From Bacillota bacterium (GTDB lineage: Bacteria; Bacillota; Clostridia; Christensenellales; QAND01): a stretch of 64,000 nucleotides of DNA. Both the position numbers and the translations under genes were made by a program. Below are positions 43,352 to 51,467 of the stretch, piece after piece. The stretch's first letter is position 1, and every line of letters begins with the position of its first letter. Location of the stretch: the NCBI GenBank assembly GCA_003150225.1, contig QAND01000027.1:19600-83599 (forward strand), written 5' to 3'. The notes under the pieces were generated by a model. The model did no database searches. It was not told where the DNA came from and saw only the letters and a program-made list of their open reading frames with translations.

Positions 43352-44239
43352 TTAGACGTCGATGCCCAGAAACTCCTTGACCAACAGGCCAATGACGAAG
43401 GAAAATACCGCTACGCCCAGACTGATGGCCGCCATCTCCAGAAAACGTTTTTTGAATTCCAGGCCTTTTGCCACGGCGATGTAGTAGTTGAATACAAAAA
43501 TAATCAAAACCACCGTTACCACCATGATGATCAAGGCCAGGGTATAATCCTGGGGCGGCAGCACCAGGTAGGGGAGAATCAGCAGCGTCACCGTGATGAG
43601 GTAGGCGATGCCGGTGTAGATGCAGGATTTAAAGGCGTCGGCACGTCCTTCGCTTCGGGCGGACAGGAACTCCGAAGAGGCCATGGATAGCGTGGCGGAG
43701 ATGCCGGTGATGAGTCCCGACAGAGCAATGAGCTGGGTGTTCATCAAAGCGAAGGTAAGCCCCGCCAAAGTGCCGGTCAATTCCACCAGGGCATCGTTAA
43801 GGCCCAGCACCATGGAGCCCACGTATTGAAGCCGTTCCTCGTCCAACAGTTCCAGTAGCTCGTTTTCGTGCTGCTGCTCCTCCTCCCGGATGCGGAGGCT
43901 GGCAGGAACCTCCTTTGCCAGGTCGTCGTAGACCTGCTGGGCGCCCTCCTCGCCGTTTTCCATGAGCTTGAGGGCAAAGGTAAAGCCCAGGGTAGCCGCC
44001 AGGAAGCGATACCAGAGGATCTTGCCCTTTTTAGGCTTGGGAGCCTCTTTGGTATAGGCCTCCCAAATGTGGTAATGCCGCTTTTCTTCCTCTGCGATTC
44101 GGAGCAGGGTTTCCCGGTTGTGGGAGTTCTTCTGCCGTTTAGCGATGGCGGAATAGATGTGGTATTCGGTAAGCTCATTCCGCTGCATGGTGAGGATGAT
44201 CCCCTTGGCCCGAGGGCTTAGGGGCTTTCTTTGATCCAT
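43352..44239 (-). CDS. Ferritin-like/VIT1-CCC1 membrane protein
   Basis: A 295-residue protein joining a ferritin-like diiron domain (about 18-130; ExxH motifs NELTEYHIY, EEEKRHYHIWE and EEEQQHENELLE) to a VIT1/CCC1 transporter domain with about five helices (GLNDALVELTGTLAGLTFAL starts it; a GISATLSMASSEFLS helix follows). The known family exports Fe or Mn. The ferritin-like part probably senses or oxidises the metal. ATG 44239 has GGAGGG at 8 bases; other starts upstream are too close to it. The function is inferred from family. Confidence 0.88.
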   Translation of the reverse strand: MDQRKPLSPRAKGIILTMQRNELTEYHIYSAIAKRQKNSHNRETLLRIAEEEKRHYHIWEAYTKEAPKPKKGKILWYRFLAATLGFTFALKLMENGEEGAQQVYDDLAKEVPASLRIREEEQQHENELLELLDEERLQYVGSMVLGLNDALVELTGTLAGLTFALMNTQLIALSGLITGISATLSMASSEFLSARSEGRADAFKSCIYTGIAYLITVTLLILPYLVLPPQDYTLALIIMVVTVVLIIFVFNYYIAVAKGLEFKKRFLEMAAISLGVAVFSFVIGLLVKEFLGIDV

Positions 44240-44287
44240 ATACATTCCCTCCAAATCATCATCCGCTTGGGGCGGAATTGTTCAACG

Positions 44288-44713
44288 TTAGTCGGACTGG
44301 GGCTTGTCCAGGCGGATGGCATCCCCTTTATGGATTTTTCCCTCTTGTTCCACCGTTAAAAAGGCGCAGTGGGTCTTGAGAAAGCAGACGCCGCCCTTAG
44401 CCACGATGGGGCATTCGGGAAAACAGCGTTTGCCCACTTGACTGACCCGAAGAACCGCAGATCCGATCAGCAGGAGATCTCCTGGGCTTAGGGCGGAAAA
44501 ATCCAGGCCGTCCACCGAAAGGTTGGCGCCATACCGGGGCCCGCAGAGACCGCCGTCCCGAGCGGCGTTTACAAGGGCCATGGAAACCTGCCGGTCTCCC
44601 GGCCCGGCCATGGCGTCTCCACGGATGCCATGATTCCGAAGAAGAAAGCAGTTTTCCGCCGGAAGCCTGCTCTTATCCTCTTGATTGATCCAGATGTCCG
44701 CGATCGATGCCAT
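44288..44713 (-). CDS. MOSC-domain protein
   Basis: A 141-residue standalone MOSC domain: RNHGIRGDAMAGPGDRQVSMA (the conserved turn), YGANLSVDGLDFSALSPGDLLLIG and the cysteine-bearing CFPECPIVAKGGVCFL. MOSC proteins handle molybdenum-cofactor sulphur or reduce N-hydroxylated compounds. Short single-domain forms are common in Clostridia. ATG 44713 has GGAGGAAA upstream; a longer frame reaches 44842. The partner enzyme is unknown. Confidence 0.85.
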   Translation of the reverse strand: MASIADIWINQEDKSRLPAENCFLLRNHGIRGDAMAGPGDRQVSMALVNAARDGGLCGPRYGANLSVDGLDFSALSPGDLLLIGSAVLRVSQVGKRCFPECPIVAKGGVCFLKTHCAFLTVEQEGKIHKGDAIRLDKPQSD

Positions 44714-44875
44714 GCCGTTTCCTCCCAATCCAATCATCGGTTTATTCCTAGGATACCCCTCATCGGACGGAGCGTGCAAGCCCTTTTGTAAGATTCGGCG
44801 TGTACCTGTCATGGATGGGCATAAATAGAGGCGTTTTTTCATAGGCTTTAGGGAAAACGATTGGGGGTATCCAGG

Positions 44876-45130
44876 ATGCAGGAGTACATCGAGCGGCGGG
44901 TGGTACAGGTAGCGGATTATATCCTTTCGACAGGCGCCACGGTACGGGATGCGGCCAAGGTATTTGGCATGTCAAAATCTACCATTCATAAGGATATGTC
45001 GGACCGGCTTCGCCAGATCAATCGAGCCACTTACGGAGAGGTGCAGAAGGTGCTGATGAAGAACAAGGCGGAACGGCACATCCGGGGCGGCCTTGCCACT
45101 CATATTAAATACAAGGGCGCCGACCAGTAA
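44876..45130 (+). CDS. spoIIID: Sporulation transcription factor SpoIIID
   Basis: An 84-residue DNA-binding regulator of mother-cell genes in sporulation. It shows the signature start QEYIERRVVQVADYIL, the HTH segment ATVRDAAKVFGMSKSTIHKDMS and the basic C-terminus HIRGGLATHIKYKG. ATG 44876 has GGGGGT upstream; a TTG 15 bases earlier would overlap that site. It is followed by mbl, as in Bacillus and many Clostridia. Confidence 0.95.
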   Translation: MQEYIERRVVQVADYILSTGATVRDAAKVFGMSKSTIHKDMSDRLRQINRATYGEVQKVLMKNKAERHIRGGLATHIKYKGADQ

Positions 45131-45152
45131 TCCGGCGCCAAAATAATCCCAG

Positions 45153-45181
45153 TTGAAAAAATGTCACTTAACTATTATTAT
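45153..45181 (+). promoter_or_regulatory. Promoter of mbl
   Basis: TTGAAA (45153-45158), 17-base spacer, TATTAT (45176-45181). Predicted start near 45188, giving a 65-base leader. Confidence 0.65.
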
Positions 45182-45252
45182 AAGGTTACAAAAGTGTGAT
45201 TTTATGTCGTTTCACATGGAATGGGACAAGCCGACTGGGAGTGTATATACAA

Positions 45253-46299
45253 ATGAAATGGTTTGAAACAAGCGATATCGGGATTGACCTGGGTACGGCC
45301 AGCGTTCTGGTGTTCGTCAAAGGCAAGGGCATTGTCCTGCGGGAGCCCTCGGTGGTGGCGTTGGACAAGTCCACCGGCCGGATGGTGGCCGTAGGGGATG
45401 AGGCCCGTCATATGATCGGCCGGACCCCCGGCAACATTGTAGCCATCCGCCCTCTGCGGGACGGTGTTATCAGCAATTACGACGTAACGGAAAAGATGCT
45501 GTTTTACTTCCTCAAGAAGATCATCGGCCGCCGGTTTTTCTTCAAGCCCCGGCTGGTGGTCTGCGTTCCCAGCGGGGTGACGGAGGTGGAAAAGCGGAGC
45601 GTCAAGCAGGCCAGCGAAGGGGCCGGCGCCCGGCATACCATGCTCATTGAAGAGCCCATCGCGGCGGCCATCGGCGCCGGGATCGACATCGGCGCGCCCT
45701 ACGGCAGCATGGTGTTAGATATTGGCGGCGGCACCACCGATGTGGCGGTCATCTCCCTGGGCAGCTCGGTGGTCAGCGAATCCATCAAGTGCGCTGGGGA
45801 TAAGATGGACGAGGCCATCGTCCGGTACATGCGCAAAAAGCATAACCTGCTCATCGGGGAGCGGACGGCGGAGGAGATGAAGATCAACATCGGCACCGCC
45901 TATCCCCGTAAGGAGGATGTCTATATGGATATCACGGGCCGGAACCTCATCTCAGGCCTGCCCCGTACGGTGCGGATCGCGGGCAACGAGATGATCGAGG
46001 CACTGGAGGAGCCCATTCAGCTCATTACCGATGCGGTCCATAGCACCCTGGAGCGGACGCCTCCGGAGCTGGCGGCGGACGTTTCCGAGAACGGCATTTG
46101 CATGACGGGGGGCGGCTCCCTGCTGTTTGGCCTGGATCGCTATCTGTCCGAGCGGGTGAAGATCCCCTGCTATGTGGCGGAGGACGCCATGAGCTGCGTG
46201 GCCATCGGAACTGGAAAGGCCCTGGAGAACTACGACAAAAATTCCTTTGCCTATAACGCCATCACCGAATACCGGCGGGGGGATTATCTTAACGTTTAA
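45253..46299 (+). CDS. mbl: Rod-shape actin homologue MreB/Mbl
   Basis: Forms membrane-associated filaments that direct cell-wall elongation. The 348-residue actin-fold protein has the phosphate-1 loop SDIGIDLGTASVLVF, IEEPIAAAIGAGIDI, the phosphate-2 loop VLDIGGGTTDVAVIS, and adenosine motif MTGGGSLLFGLD. Position after spoIIID and sequence suggest Mbl rather than MreB proper. ATG 45253 opens the conserved start. The upstream promoter is at 45153-45181. Confidence 0.93.
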   Translation: MKWFETSDIGIDLGTASVLVFVKGKGIVLREPSVVALDKSTGRMVAVGDEARHMIGRTPGNIVAIRPLRDGVISNYDVTEKMLFYFLKKIIGRRFFFKPRLVVCVPSGVTEVEKRSVKQASEGAGARHTMLIEEPIAAAIGAGIDIGAPYGSMVLDIGGGTTDVAVISLGSSVVSESIKCAGDKMDEAIVRYMRKKHNLLIGERTAEEMKINIGTAYPRKEDVYMDITGRNLISGLPRTVRIAGNEMIEALEEPIQLITDAVHSTLERTPPELAADVSENGICMTGGGSLLFGLDRYLSERVKIPCYVAEDAMSCVAIGTGKALENYDKNSFAYNAITEYRRGDYLNV

Positions 46300-46319
46300 T
46301 GTCATTTTCCTTCGACAGC

Positions 46320-46348
46320 TTGTCTAACAGGGGAAAAAAGGGTATCAT
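46320..46348 (+). promoter_or_regulatory. Promoter of the LCP gene
   Basis: TTGTCT (46320-46325), 17-base spacer, TATCAT (46343-46348), 21 bases after the mbl stop. Predicted start near 46355. Confidence 0.65.
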
Positions 46349-46364
46349 AGGGGTCGACTCAGGC

Positions 46365-46391
46365 GCCTTGACACGATAAGGGTGTCAAGGC
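46365..46391 (+). other. Leader hairpin ahead of the LCP gene
   Basis: GCCTTGACAC, 7-base loop, GTGTCAAGGC: a perfect 10-base stem in the short 5' leader, with no T-run after it (CCTTTCCC). It may protect the message, or act as a weak terminator for mbl. Confidence 0.5.
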
Positions 46392-46416
46392 CCTTTCCCA
46401 TTTTGGAGGAAGTACC

Positions 46417-47679
46417 GTGTCTAGAAAAGAGGAGCGCCGCCGGCGCACGGAATATATGGATTATGCTCCTAGAAGGAGCGGGCAGAGGAGGCCGCCGTCC
46501 CGGTATGATGATTATGATAGCCTGGACTATTATGAGCGGCCCAAAAAGCAGCCTCCTACCAGGGGGAAGCGGCCCCAGAACGGCCAGCGCCCGCCTCAGG
46601 GCAGGCGGCCCCAGACCCGCCCTATGCCGGCGGCGGCTCCCAAGCGGAAGAAGCCCCGGCGGAGTACCGCGCGGCGGGTGCTGAGCTGGACGCTGACGCT
46701 TCTTGTTTTAGCGGGACTGGGAACTGCTGGAGCCATGTATCTCAAACTCCGCGGTATCTATAAGGATCCGGGATCAGTGATCACCAAGACCCCCGTGCCG
46801 GAGCATAAGATCGAATACATTAGTTATAACGGGCGGCAATATTACGAGAATACCGATATCGCTAAGTTTGTGCTGCTAGGCACCGATGCCGGCGTGGGCC
46901 GGGAGGAGCTGGGCGCCCGGACGGACGTGATGATCGTGGTGGCCATCGATCTTAAGCAGAATAAGATCACCGGCATTGAGATTCCCCGGGACACAAAGGC
47001 CCAGGTGGATACTCTGGATAGCAAGGGAAGGGTAACCAGTACCGAAATGCGCAAGATCAACGGCGCTTTTCAGCTTGGCGGCCGGGAGGAAGGCTATGGC
47101 CCGGAGAATACCATGAAGGCCATCAACCTCCTGTTGAGTCTGGATGGGAAATACGATCTTGGGCTCCAGGATTACGCAGGCATTAATATGGACGGGCTGG
47201 GTCCTCTGACCGATGCGGTGGGCGGCGTCACCGTCACCCTACGAAGCGACATGGAGGGCATCGGAAGGAAGGGAGAGACCGTCACCCTTCGCGGAGAACA
47301 GGGCAATACCTTCTGCCGGATGCGAAAAGGGGAGGGCCTGGACGGCAGCGATACCGAGCGGGGCAAGCGCCAGATGGATTATATCTTTGGCTATATGGCC
47401 AAGGTGCGGAATTTGGGCGTGAGCCAGGTGCCTGGCATTCTGTCCGCCGTCTCCAAGTATACCTTTATGAACCTCAATACCGACCGGGTAGTGGCCTATG
47501 CCTCGGCAGTGCTGAAGGTGCCTTCCAGCAACATTGAGCTGATCCAGCTGCCGGGAACGGCCATGGAGCAGTCCCCTTGGTATTACCTGGTGGATAAGGA
47601 GGAGCTGGAGCAGTTGATCATCGATGTGTTCTATCTTCCCAAGGAGGAAACCTCTCCCACAGCTATGCCATCTAATTGA
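46417..47679 (+). CDS. LytR-CpsA-Psr (LCP) family cell-wall ligase
   Basis: A 420-residue enzyme that likely attaches teichoic acids or other glycopolymers to peptidoglycan. The very basic, Pro/Arg-rich cytoplasmic region of about 85 residues is followed by a membrane helix (LSWTLTLLVLAGLGTAGAMYL) and the LCP domain (FVLLGTDAGVG, ARTDVMIVVAIDL, IEIPRDTKA, KINGAFQLGG, YAGINMDGLGPLTDAVGGV, RGKRQMDYI). GTG 46417 has TTGGAGGAAG upstream. It follows mbl, consistent with wall elongation. The N-terminal basic tract is unusually long. Confidence 0.92.
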   Translation: MSRKEERRRRTEYMDYAPRRSGQRRPPSRYDDYDSLDYYERPKKQPPTRGKRPQNGQRPPQGRRPQTRPMPAAAPKRKKPRRSTARRVLSWTLTLLVLAGLGTAGAMYLKLRGIYKDPGSVITKTPVPEHKIEYISYNGRQYYENTDIAKFVLLGTDAGVGREELGARTDVMIVVAIDLKQNKITGIEIPRDTKAQVDTLDSKGRVTSTEMRKINGAFQLGGREEGYGPENTMKAINLLLSLDGKYDLGLQDYAGINMDGLGPLTDAVGGVTVTLRSDMEGIGRKGETVTLRGEQGNTFCRMRKGEGLDGSDTERGKRQMDYIFGYMAKVRNLGVSQVPGILSAVSKYTFMNLNTDRVVAYASAVLKVPSSNIELIQLPGTAMEQSPWYYLVDKEELEQLIIDVFYLPKEETSPTAMPSN

Positions 47680-47680
47680 T

Positions 47681-47711
47681 AAAAAGCTCCCTTAAATGGG
47701 GGCTTTTTTGA
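47681..47711 (+). terminator. Terminator of the LCP gene
   Basis: AAAAAGCTCCC, loop, GGGGGCTTTTTT (one G-T pair), just after the stop codon. Confidence 0.82.
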
Positions 47712-47781
47712 TGGATTGAATGCTGCGATTTTCCATTTTCACATGGTATAATTTGATAAAAACCTGTATGGAGGTGCGGTG

Positions 47782-48127
47782 ATGTTTTGCAGCAGTTGTG
47801 ACAGGGAAGTATTAAACGGCATTTTGTGAGGCCTGCGGCGCCCCATTGTCCTTGGTGGGTACCTTGGCGGGGAATGAGGAGACAACTACAAAAGAGGAGA
47901 TAAACCCGCCGCTCTCAGGACTGGGCGTTGCGAGCCTTGTTATAAGCATCTTGGGGATTTTTGTCGCGGGCATCATCCTGGGGACGTTAGCGATTGTATT
48001 TGGGTTAATTGGAATGAGCCAATGTGACAAAGGGCAGTTCAGTGGAAAAGGATTTGCCAGAAGTGGATTGATTATCGGCATTGTTGATGTGGTGGGCGCG
48101 ATTTTTATTCTGTTGTGCTATTTATAG
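47782..48127 (+). pseudogene. Frameshifted zinc-ribbon DUF4190-like membrane protein
   Basis: ATG 47782 with GGAGG upstream encodes MFCSSCDREVLNG and then stops at TGA 47827. A second frame continues the zinc ribbon as AFCEACGAP and runs through a linker into a two-helix DUF4190-like region (LGVASLVISILGIFVAGIILG... then FARSGLIIGIVDVVGAIFIL) to 48127. Adding 2 bases near 47818-47821 (for example a lost GC in GGCGCA) restores one 115-residue protein. Natural loss or a sequencing error both fit. It overlaps the ttcA end by 10 bases. Confidence 0.72.
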
Positions 48128-48894
48128 GCCCTTTGAGGTGATTCCCCGTTCACCGCGCCGTCGGTGCCGTATTGCTTGGCCTTATCCCATAGGTTGTAGC
48201 CATCGGTATTGGACAGAGCGAAAAACATCATTTCATCGGCCCGGGGCACGGTTTTGCGCAGCTCTTTGATCAAATCCTTCATGCGCTGCCGGTTGGTATA
48301 GCCGTCAAAGGGACAGGTGGAAGGGACGATGGGGACGCCCTCTCGGCGTACCGCGCCGATGATGTGCTTTTCGGGCAGGTAGACAAAGGGGCGAATCACC
48401 GTGAGTTTCTGGCGGCTCAGATAGCTCTTGGGGGAGAGGGTGTTAAGCCGTCCCTCGTAAAACATGCTCATCAAAAAGGTTTCCAGAACGTCGTCCCGGT
48501 GGTGGGCCAAGGCCACCTTATTGCAGCCTGCAGCCACAGCGGCGGTGTTGACGGCCCCTCGCCGGAGTTTAGCGCATAGGGCGCAGGAGGGTCTATCCGG
48601 GGTCTTGGTGACGCTTTGCACTACTTCCAGAAGCCGGGCGTCCACATAGCGAAAGTCCACCTCCAGCTCCCGGCAAAAGGCCTCGATGCCCGCGGGGTCA
48701 AAGCCCAGTCCCATGCCCACATTGACGGCGGTAATGGAAAAGTGCTTTTTACTGAACCGCCGGTATAAGGAGAGGGCTTTTAGCAGCAGCATGCTGTCTT
48801 TGCCCCCGGATACCCCTACCGCAATCCGGTCTTCATCCTGTAACAATTTAAAGTCCTGATCGGCTCGGCGCAGGCACCCCAGGGTTTTTTTCAT
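48118..48894 (-). CDS. TtcA-family tRNA thiolation protein
   Basis: A 258-residue PP-loop enzyme: GVSGGKDSMLLL (ATP binding), the CxxC in CALCAKLRRGA and ALAHHRDDVLETFLMSM. A further cysteine lies in IVPSTCPFDG. TtcA forms 2-thiocytidine 32 in tRNA using an iron-sulphur cluster. Clostridial homologues may thiolate other positions, so the exact product is not certain. It is a single gene divergent from metK. Confidence 0.87.
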   Translation of the reverse strand: MKKTLGCLRRADQDFKLLQDEDRIAVGVSGGKDSMLLLKALSLYRRFSKKHFSITAVNVGMGLGFDPAGIEAFCRELEVDFRYVDARLLEVVQSVTKTPDRPSCALCAKLRRGAVNTAAVAAGCNKVALAHHRDDVLETFLMSMFYEGRLNTLSPKSYLSRQKLTVIRPFVYLPEKHIIGAVRREGVPIVPSTCPFDGYTNRQRMKDLIKELRKTVPRADEMMFFALSNTDGYNLWDKAKQYGTDGAVNGESPQRAYK

Positions 48895-48975
48895 GGTCGC
48901 AATCGCTCCTACGCGCGCACGCCCATCAGGCTGTTAGGGGAGAGCGCGCCTTCATGATTCTTCATGGAATTCATA

Positions 48976-49004
48976 TTGACATGATATAGTTTAATGGATA
49001 GAAT
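48976..49004 (+). promoter_or_regulatory. Promoter of the S-box-metK transcript
   Basis: Perfect TTGACA (48976-48981), 17-base spacer, TAGAAT (48999-49004). Predicted start near 49011, about 20 bases before the aptamer. Confidence 0.82.
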
Positions 49005-49030
49005 GAGAATCAACAACCGCATATTTGTTT

Positions 49031-49127
49031 TCCTTATCAAGAGTGGTGGAGGGACAGGCCCGATGAAGCCCGGCAACCAGCGATGCTAGGTGCCAAATCC
49101 TGCGGAGCGTATTCCGGAAGATAAGGC
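49031..49127 (+). ncRNA. SAM-I (S-box) riboswitch aptamer
   Basis: Binds S-adenosylmethionine and shuts off metK. The core is plain: CTTATC (49033-49038) pairing with GATAAG (49120-49125) as P1, then the kink-turn GAGTGGTGGAGGGAC, GGCCCGATGAAGCCCGGCAA and GTGCCAAATCC. TGCGGAG (49101-49107) can pair with CTCCGCA (49136-49142) of the terminator, giving the antiterminator when SAM is absent. Confidence 0.95.
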
Positions 49128-49135
49128 CAAGATAC

Positions 49136-49158
49136 CTCCGCAGTGCGGAGATTTTTTT
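49136..49158 (+). terminator. Terminator of the S-box riboswitch
   Basis: CTCCGC (49136-49141), loop AGT, GCGGAG (49145-49150), then ATTTTTTT. Forms when the aptamer is SAM-bound. Confidence 0.9.
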
Positions 49159-49176
49159 ATGTAGGGAGATGGGAAG

Positions 49177-50349
49177 ATGGCAAAGGATTACCTATTTACA
49201 TCGGAATCGGTGACAGAAGGCCACCCCGATAAATTGTGCGATCAAATTTCCGATGGCGTATTGGACGCCATATTGCGGGACGACCCCACCGCCCGGGTGG
49301 CGTGTGAGGCCCTTTCCACCACCGGCTTGGTCATGGTGGCGGGGGAGATCTCCACCCACTGTTATGTGGATATCCCCCAGCTGGTGCGTAAAATCGTGGT
49401 GGATGCCGGCTATGTAAGCAGCGATATTGGATTTGACGGCCGATCCTGTTCGGTTTTGACCAGCATCCATGAACAGTCCGGGGATATCGCTATGGGGGTA
49501 GACGACGCTTTTGAAACCCGTGGCCAAGGCGTATTTAACATCGGAGCCGGGGATCAGGGGCTTATGTTTGGATATGCCTGCACCGATACCCCGGAACTGA
49601 TGCCCATGCCCATCCATCTGGCGCATGCCGTTACCCGGCAGCTCACCCGGGTGCGGAAGGACGGCATCCTTCCCTATGTCCGCCCCGACGGAAAGAGCCA
49701 GGTAACGGTGGAATACCGGGACGGCAAACCCTACCGGGTGGATAAAGTGGTGGTTTCCACCCAGCACCATCCCGATGCAGCCCTAGCCACCATCCATGAG
49801 GACGTGGTGGCCAAGGTGATCCGAGAGGCCATCCCGGCGGAGCTGTTGGACGAAGGGACCCAATATCTGGTAAATCCCACCGGACGGTTTGTAACCGGCG
49901 GCCCCATGGGGGATACCGGCCTTACCGGCCGCAAGATCATCGTGGATACCTACGGCGGGTATGCCCGTCACGGCGGCGGCGCGTTCTCAGGCAAGGATCC
50001 CACCAAGGTGGATCGCTCGGCCTGCTATGCCGCCCGGCATGTGGCCAAGAACATTGTAGGGGCAGGCCTCGCCGAGAAATGCGAGGTGCAGCTTAGCTAT
50101 GCCATTGGCGTGGCGGAGCCCCTGTCCATCATGGTGGATACCTTTGGCACCGGAAAGGTGCCGGAAGAGCATCTTAGCGCACTTATTCGAAAGCATTACG
50201 ACCTACGGCCCATGGCCATTATCGAGAGGCTGGGGCTGCGGGCGCCCATCTATCAACAGGTGGCGGCCTATGGACACTTTGGGCGTCCTGATTTGGATCT
50301 CCCCTGGGAGAAGCTGGACCGGGTGGACGACCTTTTAAAAGATGCATGA
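49177..50349 (+). CDS. metK: S-adenosylmethionine synthetase
   Basis: Makes SAM from methionine and ATP. The 390-residue protein has [31 protein letters not shown], the P-loop-like [16 protein letters not shown] and the flexible-loop region. All family features are present. ATG 49177 has GGGAG and GGGAAG upstream. Expression is under the S-box riboswitch directly ahead, so high SAM turns it off. Confidence 0.97.
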   Translation: MAKDYLFTSESVTEGHPDKLCDQISDGVLDAILRDDPTARVACEALSTTGLVMVAGEISTHCYVDIPQLVRKIVVDAGYVSSDIGFDGRSCSVLTSIHEQSGDIAMGVDDAFETRGQGVFNIGAGDQGLMFGYACTDTPELMPMPIHLAHAVTRQLTRVRKDGILPYVRPDGKSQVTVEYRDGKPYRVDKVVVSTQHHPDAALATIHEDVVAKVIREAIPAELLDEGTQYLVNPTGRFVTGGPMGDTGLTGRKIIVDTYGGYARHGGGAFSGKDPTKVDRSACYAARHVAKNIVGAGLAEKCEVQLSYAIGVAEPLSIMVDTFGTGKVPEEHLSALIRKHYDLRPMAIIERLGLRAPIYQQVAAYGHFGRPDLDLPWEKLDRVDDLLKDA

Positions 50350-50402
50350 GTGTGAACCCAGCCAAGGCCGGGTACCATAAGGTGGGTTTCAGGGTAAAAG
50401 TT

Positions 50403-50442
50403 AAGGGATGCTTGACCAAATGCGGTCAAGCATCCCTTTTTT
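50403..50442 (+). terminator. Terminator of metK
   Basis: AAGGGATGCTTGACC (50403-50417), 6-base loop and GGTCAAGCATCCCTT (50424-50438) with a T-run. Confidence 0.92.
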
Positions 50443-50471
50443 ATAATGATTAAGCCCACCGCAGAAAATGC

Positions 50472-51276
50472 CTATTTTCTGCCTATGATCATCACATGGT
50501 TACTCGATCCGATGGTGCTTTTTTCGCGGCAGGATAGATAATGATACTTACACCAGGTTTCAAATTGCGATGCGTCCCATTTATCTATTACTCTTCCCAT
50601 GAGTGGGGCAATTCCATCCTGTGCAAAGTGGTCTACGATCTCAAGAGATCTATCTTTATAACAACGTTCCATTTCATCGGGAGAGGCATAATATGTGTCC
50701 GTCCAAAAACAGTTTGGATCATCGTGCCTTAACATGCCAGTTTTATAAAGCTGATTGGCTAATTCTATGTTTATATAATTACTGTCGGAAGTAGCAACAT
50801 AAGGGAAAACAGAAAACCTACTTATGTAGTATGTAGGCGGTAATAAACAAACCGCCACATTTTAAAACCCTCAAACCCTCATTCATACATTTTTCTCTGT
50901 CGGCGGCATCTACTAGATGATAAAAAGGCCCCATATTGAGTACAATATCAAAAGATTCATTGTCAAAAATGCTCAAATCTCTTGCATCCAAAATGTTCGT
51001 TTGCATTGAGTACGGTTTTTGCTTAAGCTGATTATTTATGTATTCAATGTGTCTTGGCGTAAGGTCGGTTGCCGTTACATGAAAACCTTTATCAGCAAGA
51101 TACAATGCATATGCTCCTGTTCCTGCCGCACAGTCCAATATTTTTGCATTCGGCGGAAAAATATCATTGAATGCCCTAATGGTGGTAATAAATTCAATTT
51201 TACGCGCATTGTTTGTGGTGAGCCGATTCTCTTCTCGATAGTTTTCGTAGCTATGAATTACATTATCCATATCCAT
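50472..51276 (-). pseudogene. Class I methyltransferase broken by a 7-bp tandem duplication
   Basis: ATG 51276 (AGAAGGG upstream) opens a methyltransferase with motif KILDCAAGTGAYALYLAD and DIVLNMGPFYHLVD. Translation reaches GGLFITAYI and then stops after LHK. The rest of the family (SRFSVFPYVATSDSN to the end at 50472) is intact in another frame. The junction holds a direct duplication of seven bases (TATGTAG twice on the plus strand, 50823-50836); removing one copy gives a single 265-residue frame. The gene is more AT-rich than its neighbours, suggesting transfer. Slippage could restore it. Confidence 0.82.
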
Positions 51277-51467
51277 TGATATCCCTTCTCCCATGCATGA
51301 TATAACACACTGTTCCTATGAGTATAAAGTAAATCCATAAAACAAGCCATCTATTATAACCGGGTTCGTTCCATGTGGGTAGGAATTTGCGATAGGATGG
51401 TGTAAAATCAGACCAAAGGCCGCGGCTTATAAAGGCTGCGGGAGGATTGGATGATGGGAAGAAGCCG

